Assembly (NCBI GenBank): GCA_036001225.1
Contig: DASYUM010000252.1
Location: 1 to 10,961, forward strand
Direction: 5' to 3'
DNA from: DASYUM01 sp036001225
Lineage (GTDB): Bacteria > Methylomirabilota > Methylomirabilia > Rokubacteriales > DASRDR01
DNA length: 10,961 bases
Shown: positions 1-6,574 of the stretch, piece after piece
Numbering within the stretch: the stretch's first letter is position 1
How the letters are laid out: the number at the start of each line of letters is the position of its first letter
Program-made: the position numbers and the translations under genes
The notes under the pieces: model-generated
Database searches by the model: none
What the model was told of the DNA's origin: nothing
What the model saw: only the letters and a program-made list of their open reading frames with translations

Positions 1-1136
1 TGGAGCCGCTCGACTGCGTCGTCCGGCTCGGGCCCGACGGCTGCGAGGTCTGGTCGGGCTCCCAGTTGCCGACGATCGACCAGGGAGTCGTGGCCCGGAT
101 CGTCGGGTTGCCGCCGGACAAGGTCCAGATTCACACGCTCCTCGCCGGTGGCAGTTTCGGCCGGCGGGCCACCCCGGACGGCGACGTGGCCGCCGAGGCG
201 GCCAGCATCGCCAAGGCCATCGGCGGCCGGCAGCCGGTGAAGCTGGTCTGGACCCGCGAGGACGACATCACGGGCGGGCGCTATCGGCCCCTCTACGTGC
301 ACCGTCTCCGGGCGGGGCTCGACGCGGCCGGACGCATCGTCGGCTGGGAGCACCGGATCGTCGGCCAGTCGATCGTGAAGGGCACCCTCTTCGAGCCCTT
401 CGCCGTGAAGGACGGGATCGACGGGACCTCGGTCGAGGGGGCGACCACTCTGCCCTACGACATCCCGAGCATCGGCGTGGAGCTCCATACGACCGAGGTC
501 GGGGTGCCGGTGCTCTGGTGGCGCTCGGTGGGCAGCACGCACACCGCCTTCTCGACGGAGACCTTCCTCGACGAGCTGGCGCAGGCGGCGGGACGGGATC
601 CGGTGGAACTCCGTCGAGCCCTGCTCAGGAACCATCCGCGACATCTGGGCGTGCTCGAGCTGGCCGCCCAGAAGGCGGATTGGGGCCGACCGCTGCCATC
701 CGGCCACGCCCGGGGCGTCGCCGTGCACGAGTCGTTCAACAGCTTCGTGGCGCAGGTCGCGGAGGTGTCGCTCGGACCGGACGGGCTGCCGCGGGTCGAG
801 CGCGTCGTCTGCGCGGTCGACTGCGGCATCGCGATCAACCCCGACGTCATCTGGGCGCAGATGGAGGGAGGCATCGGCTACGGCCTGGGCGGGGCGCTGT
901 GGAGCGAGATCACGCTGGTCCAGGGCCGCGTCCAGCAGTCGAATTTCGATACCTACCGGCCGCTCCGCATCGAGGACATGCCGGAGGTGGAGGTCCACAT
1001 CGTGCCGTCCGGGGCGGCGCCCACGGGTGTCGGGGAGCCCGGCGTGCCGCCGATCGCTCCCGCGGTCGCCAACGCCCTCTTCCACCTCACGGGACGGCGG
1101 GTGCGACGCCTCCCCTTTGCCCGGCTCACGGCCTGA
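1..1136 (+). CDS. Isoquinoline 1-oxidoreductase-type molybdopterin hydroxylase, large (beta) subunit, C-terminal part (5' cut by window edge)
   Basis: This is the molybdenum-cofactor subunit of a xanthine-oxidase-superfamily hydroxylase of the IorB type. Such enzymes hydroxylate N-heterocycles or oxidise aldehydes using water and pass electrons through a 2Fe-2S partner to a cytochrome. The frame is open from base 3 at the left edge, giving about 377 visible residues of a family usually near 700-750, so the N-terminal half, including any Tat signal, is missing. A TTG at 66 is not the start, because the coding signal continues upstream with family-like sequence (EPLDC, then a VWSGSQ stretch). 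Visible motifs are GGSFGRR at fragment residues 49-55, a molybdopterin-site signature, and GVGEPG with Glu at fragment residue 345, matching the catalytic general base. VDCGIAINPD and GYGLGGALWSE are also typical. The gene precedes a diheme cytochrome. The true substrate is unknown; 'isoquinoline' is a family label only. Confidence 0.9.
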   Translation, partial: EPLDCVVRLGPDGCEVWSGSQLPTIDQGVVARIVGLPPDKVQIHTLLAGGSFGRRATPDGDVAAEAASIAKAIGGRQPVKLVWTREDDITGGRYRPLYVHRLRAGLDAAGRIVGWEHRIVGQSIVKGTLFEPFAVKDGIDGTSVEGATTLPYDIPSIGVELHTTEVGVPVLWWRSVGSTHTAFSTETFLDELAQAAGRDPVELRRALLRNHPRHLGVLELAAQKADWGRPLPSGHARGVAVHESFNSFVAQVAEVSLGPDGLPRVERVVCAVDCGIAINPDVIWAQMEGGIGYGLGGALWSEITLVQGRVQQSNFDTYRPLRIEDMPEVEVHIVPSGAAPTGVGEPGVPPIAPAVANALFHLTGRRVRRLPFARLTA

Positions 1137-1139
1137 GGC

Positions 1140-1146
1140 AGGAGGG
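1140..1146 (+). promoter_or_regulatory. Ribosome binding site of the diheme cytochrome gene
   Basis: AGGAGGG lies 4 bases before the ATG at 1151 and directly after the stop codon of the hydroxylase gene. This strong Shine-Dalgarno fixes the start at 1151, although the same frame stays open far upstream inside the preceding gene. Confidence 0.8.
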
Positions 1147-1150
1147 ATCC

Positions 1151-1783
1151 ATGGCGATTCGGTGGCGAGCGGTGAGCGTTCTCGCTGGTGGCGCCGCGCT
1201 GGCGCTCGCCGCATTCAGCCTCGCCGGGCTGGCGCGGGATGCGGGGGCGCAGGGCCCGAGGCAGCTACGGCCGCCGAGCGCCTTCGTCGGCATCGGCGAT
1301 CCCGCGCAACGCTCGGCCGCGCTGTTCGTCGAGGCCAGCAAAGTGCTGCAGCACCCGCGTTGCGTCAACTGCCACCCGGCCGGCGACCGGCCCCTGCAGG
1401 GCGAGGACGGTCGGCCGCACCAGCCTGGCGTGCATCGTGGCTCGGACGGCCACGGCGTCGCCGGCCTGCACTGCACGGCGTGCCACCAAGCCGCGAACTA
1501 CGATGCGGTGGGCATGCCAGGACATCCGAAGTGGCACCTCGCGCCGGCGTCGATGGCCTGGCAGGGGCGATCCCTGGCCGAGGTCTGCGGGCAGATCAAA
1601 GACCCGACGCGCAACGGCGGACACAGCCTCGCCGAGATCGTCGAGCACATGACCCACGACTCGCTCGTCGGCTGGGCGTGGTCGCCCGGCGTCGGCCGCG
1701 AGCCCGTCCCCGGCACTCAGGCGGAGTTCGGCGCGCTGATCAAGGCCTGGGTCGACACGGGCGCTGTCTGCCCGGGTCGCTGA
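1151..1783 (+). CDS. Exported diheme c-type cytochrome-like subunit linked to the molybdenum hydroxylase
   Basis: This 210-residue protein probably takes electrons from the adjacent hydroxylase in the periplasm. The first 33 residues form a Sec-type signal: basic MAIRWR, a hydrophobic core, then cleavage likely after AGA at 31-33. Two heme c attachment motifs are visible, CVNCH at 71-75 and CTACH at 108-112. Two further cysteines, C146 and C207, could form a disulfide. Possible sixth heme ligands include H125, H129, M122, M135 and M167; which are used cannot be told by eye. Stretches such as HPRCVNCHPAGDRPLQGED and GHPKWHLAP match small proteins that I recall being annotated as 'isoquinoline 1-oxidoreductase subunit' beside iorB genes. 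It does not look like a classical single-domain cytochrome c. The ATG follows a strong RBS, and the 14-base gap to the upstream gene implies co-transcription. Function as electron acceptor is inferred from hemes and context. Confidence 0.85.
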   Translation: MAIRWRAVSVLAGGAALALAAFSLAGLARDAGAQGPRQLRPPSAFVGIGDPAQRSAALFVEASKVLQHPRCVNCHPAGDRPLQGEDGRPHQPGVHRGSDGHGVAGLHCTACHQAANYDAVGMPGHPKWHLAPASMAWQGRSLAEVCGQIKDPTRNGGHSLAEIVEHMTHDSLVGWAWSPGVGREPVPGTQAEFGALIKAWVDTGAVCPGR

Positions 1784-1830
1784 CGTCGCCCCCGGCGCCC
1801 CCCGGACGAACCGCGAGGGTCATAGCTGAA

Positions 1831-1850
1831 CGTCTAGCGGGGCGCTAACG
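1831..1850 (+). terminator. Hairpin downstream of the cytochrome gene, possible transcription terminator
   Basis: TAGCG (1835-1839) pairs with CGCTA (1843-1847) around a GGG loop. CGT (1831-1833) can pair with ACG (1848-1850), leaving C1834 bulged, which gives an 8-bp interrupted stem. It begins 47 bases past the stop of the diheme gene, a reasonable place for a terminator, but no run of T follows. It is therefore at best a weak or Rho-assisted terminator, or a 3'-end stabilising structure. Confidence 0.3.
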
Positions 1851-2012
1851 CCGTCGCCGCGCCCCCGTCTCCCCGAGCCGTGCGCCGTTCCCCTCGGCGC
1901 GCCAGGACGCCGCTCGTCCACCGGCCGCCCCTTCCGGGAAGACTGCGCAGAATCGAGCACTCGTGGTGCGCGGGATCGGACAGGCGGGCGGGTGGCCAAA
2001 CTGCGTATCGCC

Positions 2013-2043
2013 GGTAACCCCCGAAGACTCCGGGGCATTTACC
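2013..2043 (+). promoter_or_regulatory. Interrupted inverted repeat upstream of the efflux operon, candidate operator or leader hairpin
   Basis: GGTAA (2013-2017) pairs with TTACC (2039-2043), and inside it CCCCG (2019-2023) pairs with CGGGG (2031-2035) around a 7-base loop. The two arms are separated by a small asymmetric internal loop (C2018 against 2036-2038). It lies about 55 bases ahead of the adaptor ribosome site. RND operons are commonly controlled from such positions by TetR- or LysR-type regulators, but no regulator gene is visible here, so the role is a guess. Confidence 0.3.
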
Positions 2044-2096
2044 CTCTTCCGCCGCTTGGCGCGACGCTTGCCTTCTTGCTCATGACAACGAGAGAT

Positions 2097-2104
2097 GAGG
2101 AGGA
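2097..2104 (+). promoter_or_regulatory. Ribosome binding site deciding the adaptor start (GTG at 2112)
   Basis: GAGGAGGA stands 7 bases before the GTG at 2112, the best Shine-Dalgarno match near this gene. It favours that start over the in-frame GTG at 1992, ATG at 2082 and ATG at 2205, none of which has a comparable site. Confidence 0.6.
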
Positions 2105-2111
2105 CCGACCG

Positions 2112-3404
2112 GTGAGCCGACAGACGGTGGAACGAACGCCCGGGGATGGACGCCCGCTCGAGGTCGGGGTGAGCGTCGAACCGCGCGCCGACGGATTGGC
2201 CGAAATGCATGGGCAAGTCCGACGGCGAGCTGACCGCCGGCGGGCATGGACGCGTCAGGTCACGCGGCTGGCCGCGATCGCCGGGCTGGGCTTGGTCGCG
2301 TGCACGCATCCGCCGGAGGCGGCCCCGACCCCGAAGCCGCCCGTGGTGTCGGTGGTTGCCGTGGGCCAGCGGCCAGTTCCCGTGTACGGCCAGTACGTCG
2401 GCCAGACGGAGGCGGTCAAGACCGTGGAGGTCCGCGCGCGGGTCGAGGGGTTCCTCGACCAGCAGGTGGTGCCCGACGGCGCCGACGTCAAGGCGGGAGA
2501 CGTTCTCTTCGTCATCGATCCGCGGCCATTTCGGGTCGGGCTGAACAACGCCAAGGCCCAGCTCGCCCGCGACGAGGCCCGGCTCGCCAACGCCCGCCAG
2601 GTCGCCGCCCGCTACCGTCCGCTCTACGAGCGGCAAGCGGTGAGCCGGCAGGAGCTCGAGCAGGCGGAGGCCGACGAAAAGGCCGCGGCCGCGACGCTCG
2701 ACACGAGCCGGGCCGCCGTCGAGCAGGCCGAGCTGAACCTGGGCTACACGATCGTCCGCTCGCCCGTCACGGGACGCATGGGGAGAGCCGAGGTCCGCGT
2801 GGGCAGTCTCGTCGGGAAGAACGAGGCGACGCTGCTCGCCACGGTCTCCACGCTGGACCCGATGTACGTCACCTTCAGCGTGAGCGAGCGCGAGGCCCTC
2901 CAGGTGTGGCGACACCGCCCGGCCGAAATGCGGACCCGGCCCGGTTCGTCGGGGATCACCATCACGCTCCCGGACGACACCGCGTACGCGCCCGAGGGTC
3001 GGCTCGACTTCGTCGATCGCGCGGTAGACCCGCGCACCGGTACGCTGGCCCTGCGAGCCACGTTTCCGAACCCGCAGCGGCTTCTCCGGCCGGGCCAGTA
3101 CGTGCGTCTGCGCGTTCTCCTCGAGGAGCGGACCGACGCCCTCGTCGTCCCCCAGGCGGCCGTCCAGGAAAGCCAGGGCTCCGCCTCCCTGTTCGTGGTG
3201 GGCTCGGACCAGACGGTCGAAGCGCGGCCGGTGCGAATGGGTCCGCGCGTCGACACCCTGTGGGTGGTCGAGGATGGCGTCAAGCCGGGCGAGCAGGTGG
3301 TGGTCCGAGGACTCCAGCAGGTCCGGCCGGGGATGCGCGTGGAGCCGACGCGGGAAGCGGTCCCGGCCGACTCCGACGTCCGCCGATCCCCGACGGGGAG
3401 CTGA
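2112..3404 (+). CDS. RND efflux periplasmic adaptor subunit (membrane fusion protein), lipoprotein
   Basis: This adaptor (430 residues from GTG 2112) bridges the inner-membrane pump and outer-membrane channel of a tripartite RND efflux system. A signal helix at about 51-63 ends in the lipobox LVAC, with lipidated Cys64. Beta-barrel and lipoyl segments follow at about 78-137 (VEVRARVEGFL; PDGADVKAGDVLFVIDP). Next come the long alpha-hairpin at about 138-208, rich in Ala/Glu/Gln/Arg, the second lipoyl half with SPVTGRMGR at 217-225, and barrel and membrane-proximal domains to the end (LRPGQYVRLRV, VVPQAAVQ). It resembles MexE/AcrA-type proteins. The start is uncertain: GTG 2112 has by far the best ribosome site but leaves an unusually long 50-residue charged leader before the signal helix. 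ATG 2205 (Met32) would give 399 residues, Cys33 and a normal lipoprotein signal, but has a poor ribosome site. The stop lies 5 bases before the pump start. Confidence 0.92.
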   Translation: MSRQTVERTPGDGRPLEVGVSVEPRADGLAEMHGQVRRRADRRRAWTRQVTRLAAIAGLGLVACTHPPEAAPTPKPPVVSVVAVGQRPVPVYGQYVGQTEAVKTVEVRARVEGFLDQQVVPDGADVKAGDVLFVIDPRPFRVGLNNAKAQLARDEARLANARQVAARYRPLYERQAVSRQELEQAEADEKAAAATLDTSRAAVEQAELNLGYTIVRSPVTGRMGRAEVRVGSLVGKNEATLLATVSTLDPMYVTFSVSEREALQVWRHRPAEMRTRPGSSGITITLPDDTAYAPEGRLDFVDRAVDPRTGTLALRATFPNPQRLLRPGQYVRLRVLLEERTDALVVPQAAVQESQGSASLFVVGSDQTVEARPVRMGPRVDTLWVVEDGVKPGEQVVVRGLQQVRPGMRVEPTREAVPADSDVRRSPTGS

Positions 3405-3409
3405 CGGCC

Positions 3410-6400
3410 GTGTTCGTCAACTTCTTCATCGACCGGCCCATCTTCGCCTCCGTGCTGGCCGTCGTCATCGTCGTGGCGGGGGCGGTCGCGATCCCCTTCC
3501 TCCCGATCGCGCAGTATCCCGAGATCACGCCTCCCCAGGTGGTGGTGCAGGCCACCTACCCGGGGGCCAGCGCCGAGGTGGTCGAGCAGACGGTGACCAC
3601 GCCGATCGAGCAGCAGGTCAACGGCGTCGAGAACATGCTCTACATGTCCTCCCGCAGCGGGAGCGACGGCACCATGACCCTCACCGTGACCTTCAAGGTC
3701 GGCACCGACCTCGACATCGCCGCCGTGGACGTGCAGAACCGGGTCGCCATCGCGCAGGCCAAGCTTCCCGCCGACGTCGTCCGCCAGGGGCTCACCATCA
3801 CCAAGCAGTCTCCCGACCTGGTCGAGATCGTCGCGCTGACCTCGCCCGACGGGAGCCGCGACGAGCTGTATCTCGCCAACTACGCGACCCTCCAGGTCGT
3901 CGACGTGCTGGCCCGGGTGCCCGGGGTGGGGCAGGTCACCGTGTTCAACGGGCGCGATTACGGGATGCGCATCTGGCTGAACCCGGACCGGCTGGCGAGC
4001 CTCGGCCTCACGGCCGGCGACGTGACCGACGCCGTCCGCGAGCAGAATGTCCAGGCGGCGGCCGGACAGATCGGCCAGCCCCCGGCGCCCCGGGGCCAGC
4101 CGTTCCAGTACACGGTGACCACGCGCGGGCGCCTCTCGACGGCCGCCGAGTTCGGGGACATCATCCTCCGCACCCGCCCCGACGGCTCGGTGCTCCGGGT
4201 CCGCGACGTCGCCCGGGTCGAGCTGGGGGCCCAGAGCTACGGGGGATTCGGCCGCATCGGCGGGAAGCCGGGGGCGCTCATCGGCATCTTCCAGCTGCCG
4301 GGGGCCAACGCCCTCGACGTGGACCGCGGGGTCCGGGCCGCGATGGAGCGGCTGGCTCCGCGCTTCCCGAGCGGCGTCGCCTACACGCTGCCCTACGACA
4401 CCACGCAGTTCGTCCGGGTGTCGATCGAGGAGGTCGTCCGGACGCTCCTCATCGCGATCGGACTCGTGATCCTCACCGTCTACGTCTTTCTCCAGGACTG
4501 GCGCACGACGCTGATCCCCGCGCTGACCATCCCGGTCTCCCTGGTCGGGACGTTCGCCGTCATCAGCGCGTTCGGGTTCTCGATCAACACGCTGACCCTC
4601 TTCGGCCTCGCGCTCGCCATCGGCATCGTGGTGGACGACGCGATCGTGGTCGTGGAGAACACCCAGCGGCACCTCGACGAGCAGGGGCTGGCCCCGCGGG
4701 CGGCCGCGCGCCAGGCGATGGCCGAGGTGATCGGGCCGGTGATCGCCACCGCGCTCGTGCTGATGGCGGTCTTCATCCCCATCGCGTTCCTGCCCGGCAT
4801 CACCGGCCGGCTGTACCGCCAGTTCGCGCTGACGATCGCCGTGTCGGTCGGGCTCTCCGCGGTGAACGCCTTGACGCTGACGCCGGCCCTCTGCGCCCTG
4901 CTGTTGCGGCCGGCGGGGACGGCCCGCCAGCGCTGGCTCGCCCGGGCGTGGAACGCGGGCTTCGGGCGCGTCACCGCCGGTTACGACCGAGCGGTGCGGC
5001 AGATCGTCCGGCGGGCCGCGCTCGCCCTGCTCGTGCTGCTGGTCCTGGCCGGCGCCACCTACGCGCTCCTGCGCACGGTGCCGACGGGCTTCGCCCCGAC
5101 CGAGGACCAGGGCTACCTCCTGGTCAACGTCCAGCTCCCCGACGCCGCGTCGCTGGAGCGGACCGACGCGGTCGTCCGGCAGGTCGAGCAGATCCTGACC
5201 GAGACTCCGGGGGTGACCACCGTGGTGGCCTTCGGCGGGCGAAGCTTCATCTCCGGCGTCAACGGGCCGAACGTCGCCTCCCTCTTCCCGCGGCTGGCGC
5301 CCTGGTCGGAGCGGAAGCGGCCGGACCTCCAGGCCGGCGCGATCGTGACCCGCCTGCGGGCGCGGTTCGCGCAGATCCCGGACGCGCTGGTCGTGGTCTT
5401 TCCGCCGCCCCCCATCCGCGGGATCAGCTCGGGTGGCGGGTTCCAGTTCGAGCTCCAGAGCGTCGGCGGAGGCTCGCTGGAAGAGCTGGGCGGCGCCGCC
5501 CGCCAGATGATCGAGGCCGCCCGCCAGCGTCCGGAGCTGGCCGGAATGTTCACCGCCTTCCGGCCCGGCGTCCCCCAGCTCGACGCGCAGGTCGATCGCA
5601 CCAAGGCCAAGACGCTGGGCATCCCGGTCTCCGATGTCTTCACCAGCCTCCAGATCTTCCTGGGCTCGCTCTACGTCAACGACTTCAACGCCTTCGGGCG
5701 GGTCTGGCGGGTCCAGCTCCAGGCCGAGTCCGACTACCGCGCCACGCCGGCCGACGTCGCGCGTCTCTATGTCCGGAGCCAGCCCGGTCCGAACGGCCAG
5801 CCCGGCCAGATGGTGCCGCTCAGCACCCTCGTCACCGTGCGGCCGATCACCGGCCCCGACACCATCCCCCACTACAACCTCTACCGCTCGGCCGAGATCG
5901 CGGGGGACACGGCCCCGGGGGCCAGCTCGGGCCAGGCCATCGCGGCCATGGAGGACCTGGCGCGACGCCTCCCGGCCGGGATCGCCCACGAGTGGACGGG
6001 CCTCGCGTTTCAGGAGATCGAATCGGGGAGTCAGGCCGTCTTCGTGTTCGCCCTGTCGGCCCTGTTCGTCTTCCTCGTGCTGGCCGCCCAGTACGAGAGC
6101 TGGCTGATCCCCCTCGCGGTCATCCTGGCCGTGCCGCTCGGGGTCTTCGGCGCGCTGGGCGCGCTGTGGCTCCGGGGGCTCGCCAACGACGTGTACGCCC
6201 AGATCGGGCTCGCCCTCCTCATCGGGCTGGCGAGCAAGAACGCCATCCTCATCGTGGAGTTCGCCAAGGCGCGCCGCGAGCACGGGCTCGACATCCGGGA
6301 GGCCGCGCGGGAGGCGTCCCGCCTGCGCTTCCGTCCCATCCTGATGACCTCCTTCGCGTTCATCCTGGGATCGGTCCCGCTGCTCGTGGCGAGCGGGGCG

Positions 6401-6574
6401 GGGGCGGCGAGCCGGCACTCGATCGGCACGACCGTGTTCGGGGGGATGCTCGCGATCACCCTGCTCGGCGTCCTGCTGGTCCCGGCGTTCTACGTCGCGG
6501 TGGAGCGGCTCGCGGAGGGGCGGCGGGTCACCCCGCCCCCGGTGGAGGCCGTGCCCGGTGGGGACGACCGATGA
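3410..6574 (+). CDS. RND efflux transporter permease subunit, HAE1 (AcrB/MexF-like) family
   Basis: This is the inner-membrane proton-driven pump of the tripartite exporter. The 1054-residue length is normal for hydrophobe/amphiphile (HAE1) pumps. The GTG start at 3410 gives the conserved N-terminus VFVNFFIDRPIFA, with GGGGAG 9 bases upstream. TM1 is at about 11-30, followed by the first periplasmic porter region at about 31-338. A TM2-6 block follows from about 340 to 500, with the proton-relay pair Asp409-Asp410 in GIVVDDAIVVVEN. TM7 is near 537-555, the second porter region runs to about 870, and TM8-12 occupy about 873-1032. Lys943 (GLASKNAILIVEF) and Arg973 (before FRPILMTS) correspond to AcrB Lys940 and Arg971, so the relay is complete and the pump should be active. 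Two large porter domains argue for drug, solvent or lipid-like substrates rather than metals (HME type). The substrate cannot be read from sequence. Confidence 0.97.
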   Translation: MFVNFFIDRPIFASVLAVVIVVAGAVAIPFLPIAQYPEITPPQVVVQATYPGASAEVVEQTVTTPIEQQVNGVENMLYMSSRSGSDGTMTLTVTFKVGTDLDIAAVDVQNRVAIAQAKLPADVVRQGLTITKQSPDLVEIVALTSPDGSRDELYLANYATLQVVDVLARVPGVGQVTVFNGRDYGMRIWLNPDRLASLGLTAGDVTDAVREQNVQAAAGQIGQPPAPRGQPFQYTVTTRGRLSTAAEFGDIILRTRPDGSVLRVRDVARVELGAQSYGGFGRIGGKPGALIGIFQLPGANALDVDRGVRAAMERLAPRFPSGVAYTLPYDTTQFVRVSIEEVVRTLLIAIGLVILTVYVFLQDWRTTLIPALTIPVSLVGTFAVISAFGFSINTLTLFGLALAIGIVVDDAIVVVENTQRHLDEQGLAPRAAARQAMAEVIGPVIATALVLMAVFIPIAFLPGITGRLYRQFALTIAVSVGLSAVNALTLTPALCALLLRPAGTARQRWLARAWNAGFGRVTAGYDRAVRQIVRRAALALLVLLVLAGATYALLRTVPTGFAPTEDQGYLLVNVQLPDAASLERTDAVVRQVEQILTETPGVTTVVAFGGRSFISGVNGPNVASLFPRLAPWSERKRPDLQAGAIVTRLRARFAQIPDALVVVFPPPPIRGISSGGGFQFELQSVGGGSLEELGGAARQMIEAARQRPELAGMFTAFRPGVPQLDAQVDRTKAKTLGIPVSDVFTSLQIFLGSLYVNDFNAFGRVWRVQLQAESDYRATPADVARLYVRSQPGPNGQPGQMVPLSTLVTVRPITGPDTIPHYNLYRSAEIAGDTAPGASSGQAIAAMEDLARRLPAGIAHEWTGLAFQEIESGSQAVFVFALSALFVFLVLAAQYESWLIPLAVILAVPLGVFGALGALWLRGLANDVYAQIGLALLIGLASKNAILIVEFAKARREHGLDIREAAREASRLRFRPILMTSFAFILGSVPLLVASGAGAASRHSIGTTVFGGMLAITLLGVLLVPAFYVAVERLAEGRRVTPPPVEAVPGGDDR

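Larger units (their letters stand above)
1784..2111 (+). other. Non-coding gap between the hydroxylase operon and the efflux operon
   Basis: No reading frame here has a credible start, ribosome site or recognisable protein. A 72-codon frame on the minus strand lies across it, but its composition (Arg/Pro/Ser-rich) is that of a GC-rich shadow. The gap holds two imperfect hairpins (1831-1850 and 2013-2043) and ends with the adaptor ribosome site. It must contain the promoter of the efflux operon if that operon is transcribed on its own, but I could not find a convincing -35/-10 pair. Confidence 0.6.

Noticed and set aside
66..68. TTG as start of the hydroxylase subunit
   Set aside because: Family-like coding sequence continues upstream in the same frame to the window edge, so the TTG is an internal Leu codon.
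518..1150. Upstream extension of the diheme protein frame into the hydroxylase gene
   Set aside because: The extension reads Arg/Gly/Ala-rich shadow sequence; the ATG at 1151 has a strong ribosome site and begins a clear signal peptide.
2068..2096. Possible promoter TTGCCT - 17 bases - AGAGAT
   Set aside because: The -10 match is poor and would place the transcription start inside the ribosome site; not supportable.
2246..3409. Upstream extension of the pump frame through the adaptor gene
   Set aside because: The sequence before the GTG at 3410 is low-complexity shadow of the adaptor; conserved pump sequence starts exactly at VFVNFFIDRP.
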